Positions 10,648-22,287 of a stretch of DNA of 64,000 bases are shown here, piece by piece. The notes below the pieces were generated by a model. That model made no database searches, was not told where the DNA came from, and saw only the letters and a program-made list of their open reading frames with translations. A program made the position numbers and the translations under genes. Every line of letters begins with the position of its first letter. The stretch's first letter is position 1. This DNA is from Tetradesmus obliquus. Its lineage: Eukaryota; Chlorophyta; Chlorophyceae; Sphaeropleales; Scenedesmaceae. The stretch spans positions 372,001 through 436,000 of the forward strand of contig CP126201.1 of the NCBI GenBank assembly GCA_030272155.1, in the 5' to 3' direction.

Positions 10648-13600
10648 CTACCTCGCCCACTGCGCATGCGCAGCAGGCACGTTTGTCATGCCAGCTGCCT
10701 CGCGCAGTTGAAGTTGCACTCCTTGCTGCACTGCAGCTATGGCTTTGAATGCCTGACCGCCTAAGCCTGGCAGGCAGGTTTGCTCAGGCCGAGCATCATG
10801 GTGTTGCCTGGCTGCTGCTCTCCGACCCGAAAAAAGTCTTCCTTGGTCTACCATCCACCTATCTTCACCCCCATCAGGCCCGTGCTGCTTTTCTCTTGGC
10901 CCCGCCGCGGCTGGCAGGCTTGGCGGCATCCCTGTTAGGCTGATCGCGCACCCTGCAGCAGCAGCAGCAGCAGAGGCAGGCTGAACAGACATCCTATGTT
11001 TTACAGTGTCATGCAGCACACATGGAACATGCGCATTGTCAGCCGGCCGCACCACCAGCCAGCCTGGCAGCTGCCAACTGCTTGTGTCGTCCCTTGCACC
11101 TGCCTCCACTCCTCCTTGCACCCTTCCACGAGAATACACATCATGCAGCATTGTTAAACAGTCAGTTGCACCTGTAGATGCGCATCATCAAGTGCTCGGG
11201 GGTGAACACTTTGCTCAATGTAATTGAGCGGCACTCCCCCACAACCAGTAACACATACGATTCCGCAGAACTCATACCATACGCATGGCATTCTCGCTTG
11301 CAGCAGGCTCCTCCAAGCAGCTTCAAGACTTTGGCCGCCCACCCACAGCCATGGGTGCACATTATGTGATGCTGAGTGACACAGTTACATGTAAGATATC
11401 ACGGATCAGTGCAACCGCCATGCGCACCTGTAGATGCGCATCATCCAGTGCTCTGAGGTGAAGACCTCCTCAAAGTACTTGAGCGGCACCTCCGTCTTGC
11501 CGATCTGCGTGTTGCGCACGCGGTCGTAGCCATTCATGCCAAACTGGCGCTGCGCGGCGGGCGCAAAGCTGCAACATGTAACCAAGCAGCAGCAGCAGCA
11601 GCAGCAGTGAGTGCGCGCACGCGGTCGTAAGCGTTCTTGTCACACTGGCGCTGCGTGGCGGGCGCAAAGCTGCGAGGAAGCGGCAGCCGCAGCAGCAGCG
11701 GCAGCAAGGTCAGCATGCATCGTGCAGTGCACGATACTGTATACAGGCAGGTGTGTACTCGACAACAGAGCCGCACAAAGCCGCAGCATGCCGAGATGAA
11801 ACTCAACTATCGCCTTTCTTTGGAGTTTCTGCCCAGCGAAGTACATTGTGGAACGTACACACTCATGCCACTCACTCGTGGTAGGAGAACTTGTACGTGA
11901 GGCTCTTGAGCATGATGCGCTGTATCATGGATTTGGAGCACAGGCCTTCAAACCGAAGCTGATATTAAATAATAATGATAAAAACCTGTGCCCCTCACTC
12001 GTGGTAGGAGAGCTTGTACATGAGGCTCTTGAGCATGGTGGGGCTGGCGCCGCTGTCGATGCGGTACTGCCCGCCCTCGCCGATGTAGTCCTGCTCCTTG
12101 ATCTCGGGGTAGACCCCGCCACCAATGCGTACCTGTTGATGACAAATGAACGTGAACAAACGACAGCAGGCAGGACATGAGAGGTTTACGGAAAGGGAAT
12201 GGCAGATGTAGCCCTGCTCCTTGATCTCGGGGTAGACCCTGCGCCAATGCGCACCTGTTGTTGGAAGTAACGTAACAAAATGACAGCAGGCAGGGCAGGA
12301 GCGGTTACAAACAGTAGATGACAGGTGTAGCCCTGCTCCTTCGTATTGCGGAGTACACCCTGGTGTGATGCGCACCCGGGAAAAAAAGAAGAGCAGAAAC
12401 CGCAACAGCAGGGCAGGTTGGAGTAACACGATGTTAAGTACAGGCAGATGAGGCTTGAATTTGGCGCAAACGCCGCAGCTGATGTGGCCTGCCAACAGGC
12501 GAAAGACAGGGGCGGCAGGCACAACGTGGGACGCATCACATAGGCAATGGCAGCATGCGCCACGGGCGTCCCAGGGTGCGTGCCCGCAGTGATATGCAGC
12601 TGTGCAGATCACGATGGGGGCGACCCGCAGTAGGCAGGGCAGAGGGAATGGGTGATGAAAAGTGCCTGATGTGGCCCTGCGCCTGGGTCTCTCGGAGTAG
12701 CGACCGCTGCCGACATGTACCTGCGCGGAAGAAGCATGACAGCATGTAGAATGGCACGAGACTCAACATGTTTGCAGTTTCGCTGCTGCAGTGTGTCATG
12801 CCTGCAAAAACACCCAACGCCAGCCTCCACAAAGCCCCAGGATTAGCACTCACCATCCACAGGAACTTGTTGATGTCATCTGAGGAGTATCCGATCATGC
12901 CCCCGAACACCACAAACACGTACTCCACATCAAGGCTGCGGTAGATGCGCCACGCCTTGGCCTCAGGGCTGGACATGGCCCTGCCCACGGTGGCAATGTG
13001 GCTGGTGTTCCAGGTGTTGTTGTCCACGATGACGGTGCGGTTGGCCATGGCAGTGGTCTGGTAGCCGTAGTCCCACCTGCAGGGGGAGAAGTAACATGTT
13101 ATAACAAACAGGCGAGGTTGAAACCGGTGTTGTTGTCCACGATGACGGTGCGGTTGGCAATGGCGGAGGTCTGGTAGATGTAATCCCACCTGGCGCCAAT
13201 GATACAGCATAAAATGACAAACGGGGAGGTTGCAAACAGTGTTGCAGTGATCAATGATGGTGCCATTGGTCACTACAACACTGTTTGCAACCTGATTTCA
13301 TACCTGCAGTCCTGCCTGGCGCAGCAACAAAAACGCCAATCAAGAAGGCAAATGAAGTTTTGAACCACTTCCAACATCAGTACAATAGCTGGGTATGAAC
13401 GGACAGCAGTTGCTGCGGTGGATGCTGAAAGCGATGCAGGTGGCTGGCGGCAGGTGCATGACAGCTGCCGGTAGCACCATGGGAGGCACCCAGAGCAGCC
13501 ACAAGATCAACTGCATCACTGCGCATGCTGCTGCACCAGCCATGCATTCAGCCGTGTAATTAGCCCACCCCCAGCATGCCACAGCAGCAACTTGTTGAAC

Positions 13601-14978
13601 TTGGCCGCTCACCAGGAGGCCACCTTGGACTCCAAGTGTGTGTTGTGGCACAGCCAGGGCCTAAACACCGAACCCTGACCAGGATGAACACGCAACAACC
13701 TATACATTGTGCTCACCAGGAGGCCATGTTGGTGCGTGTTGTGGCGCAGCCAAGCCCAGCCTACAAATCACCACACCCTAAACCTTAAAACCTGCAAGCC
13801 TGCTCACCATGAGGCCACCTTGGTCTCCGTGTGCGTGTTGTGTCGCAGCCAGCGCCTACACACCGAACCCTGACCCAGATGGGCACGCAACACCCTAGAC
13901 ATTCTGCTCACCATGAGGCCACCTTGGTCTCCGGGTGCGTGTTGTGTCGCAGCCGAGCCCAACATACCGAATCACCACACCCTAAACCTCAAACCTCCAA
14001 GCCTGCTCACAAGGAGGCCACCTTGGTCTCCGGGTGCGTGTTGTGGCGCAACCACGCCCAGAACACTGAACCATAATCCTTTAAACCTCATAATCCCTAA
14101 AGCTCAAGCTCTTCAAAGCCTGCTCACCATGAGGCCACCTTTGTCTCCGGGTGTGTGTTGTGGCGCAGCCAGGCGTAGGCCTCCCTGAAGTCGTCAAACA
14201 CGTAGAAGGAGCCGTCCTGGCGGTGGCTCTGCAGCAGCAGCAGCAGCAGCAGCAGAAGTGGCAGCAGCAGCAGCAGAAGTGGCAGCAGCAGCAGCAGCAG
14301 CCAATGCAAACAGGGGTGACAGAAAGTTCAAGACTGATCAGGGAATTGCCAGTATTTGCCAGTGCAGCCAGACACCGCATAAAGCATCCACCACCCTAGT
14401 GCAAGCACTCTTTAGACGCCGCCGCACCTGCAGCACTATGGAGGGGGCGCTGTACATATCAGCAGACGCCCACGCAATGGATCGTGTACAGCGCCATCAG
14501 CCCCAGCACTAGCAAAGAACAACAACACACACACAGCATGACGACTCGCACCTGCAGCACGATGGATGGTGCGCTGTACATGTCTGCGCTCACGCCCACG
14601 CAATGGATCCACTGATCGCGTACAGCTGTCACACACACACTAACGGATAACAACAAGTGCAATACAACCTTTCTACCCACCTGCAGCACAATGGAAGGCG
14701 CGCTGTACATGTCCGCAGAGACGCCCACGCAATGAATCGTGTACAGCGCCATCAGTCCCAGCATCAGCAGCAGCCCCAGCGCCGCAACAGGCGCAGGCAG
14801 CGGGTTGCTCTCGCTGCTCAGCCAGCCAAACAGCGAGTTGTAGATGGTGCGGCTGGACTTGTCATCTGATGATGAGGCAGGCTTGCCGCTCTTGGACTTG
14901 CGGCCGCTGGGGGTCTTGCTTGGGGTAGGGGTGGCGGGCTCATCAGAGGTGGAGGCACCTCCATCTTCGCTGGCCTCT

Positions 14979-15011
<33 letters not shown>

Positions 15012-18000
15012 CGTGATGTTGGGTGGGCGTGGCAGGCTCCTCGATCGATGCGGAGGCATCTCCATCTTTGCTTGCCACAGCAGCAGCAGCAGCAGCAGAA
15101 GCAGAAGCAGCACAAGGTGTGCTGGTTGTGCAGTTCACGACGATCCAGCATTCACTGGCACAACACACTGTGGCATGCATGCTGTGCTGGCCTGTCTTAC
15201 CTCCAGTTGCTGATGTGCGCTGGGACTTTTGGAAGCTCAAGTAACCAGCCTTCTTATCGCAAAACCACAAAACAAGCCACAACAATAAGCGGCATTCTAT
15301 GATAACTCCCATTCTTATTCTATCCTCACCTCCGGTGGCTGATGTGCGCTGCGACTTCTGGAAGCTCACATAGCCCGCCTTCAAACTGGACGTGAGCGTG
15401 GTGAGGATGTCACTGATGGCCACGCCACTGAGGCAGCACACCGCGGGCGCCAGCACCAGCATGAGGCGCACCATGACGCCGCTGAAATATACAGCCGTGA
15501 TGCCGTACAGCACCAGGAACAGCGAGCCTGCATGATGCAAAGACCGGAAGTAGAGTGCAACAGAATTAGGGCTTGACATGATGTGACAACCATGACGCCG
15601 CTGAAGTAGAGGGCCGTGATGCCGTACAGCACCAGGAGCAGCGAGCCTGCAGGGGTTCGAAAGGCACAACAGATAATGCAGCGGTGTGTTGAATCAAGCA
15701 CAGCAGGTAGCTGAGGTAGCTGAGTTAGCTGAAGTAGACGGCAGACATGCCGTGCAGCACCAGGAACAGCGAGCCTGCACGGCGATGGGTTCAAAGACAC
15801 CACATGTACACCGCAATGTCAATCGATCGTTATCACAGGTTTGTGATGTGCTATGCAGACGCTGCAGACACCAAAGCCCCAAACAGTGCAGCCCTTTGAA
15901 CACTGCAAGCTCACAGTCATCGAGCTTCCTGAAGGTTACCATGATGCCTGCTGGCACCACCAGCGCCGCATGGTGCAGGTATGTGGCATGCGATGCAGTT
16001 GCAGTCCTTTGGTACCCTGCAAGCTCACCGTTATCAAGCTTGCGGAACGCCGCCATGATGCCAGCTGGCGCCAGCAGCGCGGCGAAGTGCAGGTCTGTGA
16101 TGTAGGAGGGCCAGGAGGGCGGCTGGTGCTCGCTGACACTTGCGATGATGGGCACGAAGCGACTGGCATACGTGGGGTCCAGCAGCGTCAGGCTGCGGCC
16201 TGGGGGAAGCAGAAACGACAGCAGGCAACACAGCAACATGACTTGGGTGTTGTGGTTATGTTGGGCTTTGCATACACACACAGGTGAATAATGATGGGCT
16301 TTGCATAAACACATAGGTGAATAGGCCCCAGAAGCACAAGGACGCTGTTACTAACGCAACGTCATCACACTGGTGCTGCAGTAGCCCTCCCGCCATGGCC
16401 AACCGCCCTAACTGCAGATCAGTCCAACATCACAGATTATATGCAAAGCCTAATCACAACAACCCCTAAAACCTAAATGTTAAGACCTGCCTACCTGTCC
16501 AACCAAAGGTGGGTGAGCGCAGCACATATCCCAGCATCATCAGCACCAGCCCAGCCAGGCCGCACGCCCCGCCCAGCAGCACCAGGCGCGTGGCGTACTC
16601 AAACTGGCGTGGCGGCAGCAGCGCCTTCACCCAGCGCACCGCCAGCGCGGCGTGCATGACTGCCGCAACCAGGAAGGATGCAAAGTGCTCGCTCATCATC
16701 ACGGCATTGAAGCCCACCACGGGGATGGAGGCTGCGGGGTGGTTCAACGACAACAGCAGCAGCAGCAGCAGCACAATTTGTCAAAAACAGGAGAAGCAGC
16801 AGCACCCAAGAATGAGGCAAAGTGCTCGCTCATCATGACCGCGTTGAAGCCCACCACGGGGATGGAGGCTGCAGGGCGTTAGTAAGATAACAACAGCAGC
16901 AGCAGTAGCAGTCATACAAAGAAAGGTTGGGAGCAAGCGACAGACAGAGGGTGACGCGCGTGCGCGGTGATGCAGGAGGGAGATTCGAAGCCATGGTACC
17001 AGTGGCAGCGATGGTGTGTGGCGCCACTCCACCCAACTCCCAGTCACCTGCCAGCAGCGTGCCCACCAGCGCCCCTGCTGCTGCCTGCACCTGTCAGCTG
17101 GCTCACAACAAGCACACGCTCTTTGTGTCTCCCACCTGCCAATAGCACCAACACCCTCATGCCACACACACTGCCATGCCAGGCAGCAGCTGTCCTTGTG
17201 TCACTCATTAGCGTACTGGCACGCTGCACTATGGCAACCAGCCCTTAATTCGGAGTGCACATACAGCAGCCCTCCTCCGCTCAGCCACCCACCTGCCAGC
17301 AGCGTGCCCACAAACACAAGCAGTGCAAAGGCCAGGTAGTGCCGGGCAGTAGATGGGGATGAGGTTGATCACAAAGCACACTCATGAAGCACACTCACAA
17401 ATCCCCAGCCCTCCCACGGACCGGCACTGGAATCACGCACAGCCCAAGCATACCCTGCTGCTCCCCTGCACCTCCCATCTGCCTTTGAAAGCGATGGAAA
17501 ACCAAAACCCCGTTCACCTGCCAGCAGCGTGCCCACGAACACCAGCGGCGCGAAGGCCAGGTAGTGCCGTCAACCTCCCAGTGACCACGCAGGCCAGGCA
17601 GTAGATGGGGATGAGGTTAACCACGAGGCACACTCTCACACACTCACAACTCCTCGGCCCTCCCACCCGCCAGCACTATAACCCCACACACCCGATGCAT
17701 ATCCTACTGCTCCTCCGCACCTCCCAGCTGGCTTTATAAACTGGTAACACAAACCTGCCTCTCACCTGCCAGCAGCGTGCCCGCGAACACCAGCGGCGCA
17801 AAGGCCAGGTAGTGCCTGGCAGTAGATGGGAATGAGGTTGATCACGAAGCACACTCACGAACCACACGCTCTCACAGACTCACAACCTTCCAACCCTCCC
17901 ACCCGACAGCACTGCAACCACGCACACCCCATGCATACCCTGCTGCTCCCCTGCACCTCCCATCTGCCATTGAAAATCCAAAACCCCGTTCACCTGCCAG

Positions 18001-20630
18001 CAGCGTGCCCACAAACACCAGCGGCGCAAAGGCCAGGTAGTGCCGCGCCGTGAGCCTCCCGGTCACCACGCAGGCCAGGCAGTAGATGGGGATGAGGTTG
18101 ATCACGAAGCTGTAGCCGCCCCATGACAGCACCATGTAGAAGTAGGCCAGCAGGTTGATGGTGCCCCAGCGCAGGCTGCCGCTGTTCACTGTCTGCAAAA
18201 GTGAAACATAACAGCATAAGGAGCTTGTCAGCTTTTTGAGTGCAAGCTCTGAAACCAGGGGCCGGCTGGATGTGCGTTCTGGCTTGCTCGAAGGTGAGGT
18301 GCAAGTGCAGAGTGATGGTGGCACATGCAAGCCCACAGGATACATGCGTAACAACACAGTACTAGCATCAGCATCAGCACAGGATACATGCGTAACAACA
18401 CAGTACTAGCATCAGCATCAGCAACAGCACAACATTGATGGTGCCCCAGCGCAGGCTGCCGCTGTTCACCGTCTGCAGTGCTTCGCGATGGGCGGGAGAA
18501 CAGGGCGTGGGCAGCAGAGCGTGCGTGAATGAAACCACCCTGCTAAGGTGATGTAAATATTTGTGCGGCGGCAGTTGACACATGTGAAGGTGTGCAGTAT
18601 CAACAACAACTACAAGACACAGAGGCTTCCCCCACCCACGTTGATGAAGGTGTAGAAGGTGAACACCAGAGCAAAGATGGCCACGCCCTCATTGTTGTAG
18701 CTGCCCGCCACAACACTCCCTGCTGATGTAGCTGGGCACCATGCCGATCAGCACACCCACCATACACAAACATTCACACGAGCCGTCCCAACACCTTGAC
18801 GAGCAGGTACCAGGTGGCCACCCAGCGAACAACTTTTCAACACACGGGGTAACAACAGTAGATGCAAGCCGTGCATGCGTCCCCCCGACCCACCTTGATG
18901 AAGGTGTAGAAGGTGAACACCAGAGCAAAGATGGCCACGCCTTCGTTGTCATAGCTGCCCGCCACACTCCGACTGATGTAGCTGGGCACCATGCCAATCA
19001 GTGCAGCAGCAGCCAGGCCAGCTCCCGTGTCCCAGCATTCACTGACCAGGCCGTATGCAGCCAGCGAGCAGAAGGCGCTGAACAACGGCGCGGTGAACAC
19101 GCATACCTGCAATGGAAGGCAAGTAACAGCAGCAGCAGCAGCGGCGGGAAGCAAGCAGGACAGTTGTTGGATCAGGAGAGGTCCACTGTGCTGGCAAGGG
19201 CCGGTGGTCTCGGCATGGCGTGCGCAACGCACTGCCCACACCATCTGCTGCTGCTGCTCTACCCTGATAAAACACGAGCTAGTGGCGCACAGACAGCTGC
19301 TGCTGCTGCAAGACACAGCTGCAATGCCGCCACTGTGCCACAGGAGAACCTGCTGCTGCTGCTGCTGCTGCCGCTGCTGCTGGGCGCACCTCCTGCACGT
19401 GTACTGGGATGTTGAAGAAGTGCAGCAGCTGGTACATGAGGCCCGCCGTGTAGATCAGGCCCTGCAGACAGCAGCACAGCACACCACACACCACAGCACA
19501 CGGTGCAGCAGTCGACCAACAGCGAAGGCCAGGCAGTTGACTGTCACATGCCACTACAGGCACAGCAAGCCAGCCAATGCATCAGTTCCAGAAGGTCAAA
19601 GGCCAGGCGTGGGACTGTTGGAGGGTGTTATGGGCAGGCATAGTGTGGTTGGCACGATGAGGGTGCAGCGCAACGAAGCACACAGCAACACCTCTGAGTT
19701 GCAAGGATACGTGCAGCAGCGCTATGGACATGGCACAGGAATATGAGGACTCTGCTGCATGTCCTTTGCTGCAATGATCAGTGTCTGGGCTTGCAATGTG
19801 GGTGGCTGCAGCCGTTTGCTGCTGCCTGCCTGCCAGGTCAGCGCACTCACTGGGTACACTGTGCCTCCAATCACACGGCCCAGAGGGTACCAGGTGCGGT
19901 CATCAAACCTGTGTTGCAGCACATGTGGCACGGCATTTAACACAAAGTGCAGTTGCTAGCTGCGGTGGCTGAACACAAGTAAGACCTAGTGCTTGCATAC
20001 TGTCTGCAGGCGTGTAGCATATGTCTGGCTGCATGCGCCCTGCTTGCACAGCTAGCGGCAGCCGCGCCTGTCACTGGGGACGCCTCTGTGCCGCATCTCA
20101 GAACAGACGGGCAGCTGCAGAGAACTCCTCTGCTGCCCCAACATGCTGTGGCCGTTGTTGATCAGTTAATTTACAAACGTCTGCTGCTGCTGCTGTTGCA
20201 CAGCATGTCCCGCTGCTGTGGCTGCTCACCAGTCCCACATGTTGTAGAAACCGTTCTTTGTGAGGAACTGGGTGACGCGGTAGTTGAAGTAAGGGTCAAA
20301 CTCGTGGATGACGCTCTCGTATTTGACTACAGAGAACAGCCTGCATGGCAGCCAGCCAAGCCAGCAGCATCAACATCAGCAGCAACAGCAGCAACCACCT
20401 CCTGCAGTACTTGCAGTACCCCTGAAGTCAGCTGCTGGCTAGGCACTGCTGAAAACGGCCGATCTAATGTTAAATGTCAATGAATGCGTCAAAGGTTGCA
20501 CTGTTTGGGTATGATCGTGCTGCAGGGCTTGATCACGGTCAGAGCAGCACCTGATGCTGAACGACATGGTGGCGATGAGCAGCAGCAGCAAGCTGCGTGC
20601 GCTCCAGCCCCAGGCGTTTACTGCGGCCAT
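10648..20630 (-). CDS. STT3: Oligosaccharyltransferase catalytic subunit STT3
   Basis: Transfers the preassembled lipid-linked glycan to Asn-X-Ser/Thr of nascent proteins; a multi-span ER membrane protein. Fourteen exons fit in phase: 20630-20551, 20340-20230, 19908-19851, 19461-19390, 19106-18894, 18192-17994, 16731-16495, 16199-16029, 15527-15330, 14976-14681, 14228-14128, 13076-12854, 12132-11999, 11568-11428. They encode 744 complete codons. Hallmarks: [10 protein letters not shown] (Asp42), GSYDNE (Asp160), SVSE (344-347), WWDYG (579-583) and the DK motif DDINK (645-649). The protein ends EHWMMRIY. A fifteenth exon 11077-10648 would add VVRPADN, like the usual RIYKVKxPDN tail, but with nine extra residues before it and a doubtful long end. 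Without it, read-through past 11428 stops at 11406, 17 nt before a TGTAA. Introns carry roughly 25 exon echoes. Confidence 0.95.
11165..11235 (-). repeat. Exon echo: copy of STT3 exon 14 end
   Basis: Repeats the 3' end of exon 14 (11428-11495), including 'gtagatgcgcatcat' and the donor, with clear decay. It lies downstream of the true exon. A second echo at 11600-11675 copies the exon 14 start, sharing 'ggcgggcgcaaagctgc', and lies upstream of it. A third at 11875-11935 copies the exon 13 end. Confidence 0.85.
12205..12380 (-). repeat. Two exon echoes: copies of STT3 exon 13 start
   Basis: Blocks near 12205-12255 and 12325-12380 repeat the first 40-50 bp of exon 13 with its acceptor, sharing 'agccctgctccttgatctcg' and 'gcgcacctgttg' type text. 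Both lie upstream of the true exon in the sense direction. The second is more decayed and has lost the frame. Confidence 0.85.
13117..13280 (-). repeat. Exon echoes: copies of STT3 exon 12 start
   Basis: 13117-13192 repeats the WWDYGYQ-coding start of exon 12 (13076-13005) with substitutions, for example 'gtctggtagatgtaatccca' in place of 'gtctggtagccgtagtccca', which would change the invariant Gly-Tyr. A weaker second copy is seen at about 13243-13280. These are upstream, acceptor-side echoes. Confidence 0.85.
13607..14062 (-). repeat. Five-unit exon-echo array: STT3 exon 11 end
   Basis: Five blocks starting near 13607, 13712, 13803, 13907 and 14006 repeat the last ~45 bp of exon 11 plus its donor (true junction at 14128). 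They share 'ctcaccatgaggccacct' and a following 'gtgttgtggcgcagcca'. Spacing is 89-118 bp, so the array has a ~100 bp period that includes intron sequence such as 'acaccgaaccctgaccc'. Each unit retains a GTGAGC-like donor. The array resembles a repeat-spacer array but is built from a protein-coding exon edge. Confidence 0.92.
14425..14632 (-). repeat. Two exon echoes: STT3 exon 10 end
   Basis: 14425-14510 and 14548-14632 repeat the 3' end of exon 10 (14681-14765), sharing 'cacctgcagca', 'gcgctgtacat' and 'gcccacgcaatg'. Both lie downstream of the true exon. The nearer copy has a 14-bp insertion-like difference. Confidence 0.88.
15022..15245 (-). repeat. Paired echoes: STT3 exon 9 end and exon 10 start
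   Basis: 15200-15245 repeats the exon 9 end (true donor at 15329) and 15022-15076 repeats the exon 10 start (true acceptor next to 14976), each with its own CTG run in the sense strand. The intron between exons 9 and 10 therefore looks as if exon-intron-exon edges were copied together. Confidence 0.85.
15590..15975 (-). repeat. Echoes of STT3 exon 9 start and exon 8 end
   Basis: 15590-15652 and 15725-15782 copy the exon 9 start, sharing 'gatgccgtacagcaccagga' in the first and 'gcagcaccaggaacagcgag' in the second. They lie upstream of the true acceptor (15527). 15900-15975 copies the exon 8 end (16029-16095), downstream of it. Confidence 0.87.
16818..16872 (-). repeat. Exon echo: STT3 exon 7 start
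   Basis: Copies the first ~50 bp of exon 7 (16731-16680), sharing 'gttgaagcccaccacgggga' and 'tggaggctgc', with the acceptor retained. A CAG run lies beside both copies. Confidence 0.9.
17046..17850 (-). repeat. Four-unit exon-echo array: STT3 exon 6 end
   Basis: Blocks near 17046, 17289, 17517 and 17766 copy the 3' end of exon 6 (true donor at 17993), sharing 'cacctgccagcagcgtgccc'. Spacing is about 230-245 bp. The two units at 17289 and 17766 share the same internal deletion relative to the exon, joining 'ggtagtgcc' directly to 'ggcagtagatgg'; the unit at 17517 keeps part of the lost segment. The unit at 17046 is the shortest. This gives a visible order of decay with distance. Confidence 0.92.
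18336..18478 (-). repeat. 44-bp tandem repeat plus echo of STT3 exon 6 start
   Basis: A 44-bp unit beginning 'caggatacatgcgtaacaac' is repeated twice at about 18336-18423. Directly after it, 18433-18478 copies the start of exon 6 (18192-18147) with its acceptor, sharing 'atggtgccccagcgcaggct'. Confidence 0.88.
18640..18775 (-). repeat. Exon echo: STT3 exon 5 end
   Basis: Copies about 120 bp of the 3' part of exon 5 (18894-19010), sharing 'ttgatgaaggtgtagaaggt' and 'gatgtagctgggcaccatgc'. The copy carries a small indel that breaks the frame around the SYISR-coding stretch. Confidence 0.92.
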
Positions 20631-21709
20631 GTTGCTGCTGTATGCGAGATCCTGGCACGCTCTGCGTCAGCACGTCAGTACTGAGCTGAACTGCTCCTGC
20701 TCCGGTCTCCCGCGTTTCGCCTAATCAACAACCAGAGTTAGCAGGTGACTGTCATTATCGTGATAGATTACACGAGCCTTGAATGTGAGGCAAGGCAAAG
20801 CAGATCAGCAGCACGGAACGAATGTGCTGCACGCCAACCGAACTAACCCTGGTGCACAGCAGCTTGATCACGCTCTCACGGTCGCTGATTAAGTTGACAG
20901 GTACCACTCGAAACGCTGCTGCCCGCATGTGTCACTAGGCACTAGGCCCTAGGTTGCAACAGTTGATGGCGCCTGCCCCTCAGTGCTCCTTTTATGTGTC
21001 TGGCTCTATCGCTAACCTTTGCTTGCTGGGCCGACAACATGATGCGGTAAAAGTTCAGGTGTGGCTCAGGCATGATGAGAAGCTGCAAGTAGATGGCTGC
21101 AAGACGATGGCTTGCACCCTGACAGTCCCCCAGACAGCCCTGAGGATGCAGATTTGAAAGGTCATGGGGTGACAAGGCACACACCGCAAGCCTTGAAGAA
21201 TTCATTGCTGTTCTTGTTCAGGACAAAAGAAAAACTGCCTTGAAATGCAATGGCAGATGCATGTCTACCATGATAAATCCAGGCAAAAGCAAGCCTACAT
21301 GTACACAAGGCCAGTATACTACGTAGCACGTCATTACCTGAACCAATAATTGCCAGGCTGGCATGGTGCCGCAGGGATAACCTCAGCAGCACGGACTGGT
21401 AAGACCACATGCAGGATAAGCTTAGCCCTCGATCCTGCTTAGCCCTCAATGATTCTGATCTACCAGCAGTACGCCGCACACATTCACAGCATTGTCTTTG
21501 ACCAATGCGTCCATTGTCTTTGACCCATCTGTCCATGGTCTTTGACCATTCCGGCATCGTTGCCACCGCCGGCCACTTTTGTCGGCGTAATGGACACAAC
21601 TCTCGAATGGTCGGACACCACAAATGCATGCACATATGCGCACACATATACCTGTGCCAGATACACACAGAATGATGCTGTTAGGCAGCGGTCGAGCTGA
21701 TCGTGTCCG
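20631..21709. other. Intergenic, upstream of STT3
   Basis: No supportable gene. The STT3 promoter is expected just above 20630. Around 21494-21562 a 22-26 bp unit with the core 'ctttgacc' is repeated three times. A stretch near 21420-21450 repeats 'cttagccctc'. Confidence 0.45.
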
Positions 21710-22219
21710 TCATGTCACCCTACTAGGCTGTGGCAAGGCATTCTCCCAGCAAGCAGGCAGGCGGGGTGCACGAGGCTTGCCAACGCCCTGCATGCCGCTG
21801 CGGCGCAGCAGCTCCGCCCCGCTAGCGCTGCGGGCTGCTGCCAGCACCCGCTGGGAGAAGATGGCCTCGCTGGTATCAAACACTGACACGCCTGGTGTGA
21901 AGTCTTCCATGAGCTCTCGTGCAGTACCGTGCACGAAGCGTATCACAGGCTGCAACAGCTGCTTCAGGCCCAGCTTGAACCCCAGGAACAGCAGCGCCTC
22001 CAGCTGCTCCCCCAGCTGCTGCTGCAGGTGCTGCAGCTGCTCGGCACTCAGCTCCTCCACAAGCTCAGCCCACGCATCGCGCCTGCGCGCCGTTATAAAG
22101 TGCTTCACAGCGTCGTGTGTCTTACAATACTGTATTGAACAGTGTTGTTAGTCGTGCAGTCCCTCATAGTGTAGCGGGCGTCCAGCTTCAATGTCACACG
22201 CTTGGCGCCAATTGGCTCC

Positions 22220-22287
<68 letters not shown>

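Noticed and set aside
10360-10660. Long poly-Ala, poly-Leu or poly-Gln open frames across CAG/CTG runs
   Set aside because: Trinucleotide runs stay open in all frames on both strands; no splice-consistent exon or codon signal supports them.
13607-14062. CRISPR array
   Set aside because: The periodic repeats at 13.6-14.1 kb have a repeat-spacer look, but they derive from STT3 exon 11, spacers are similar to each other and the genome is eukaryotic.
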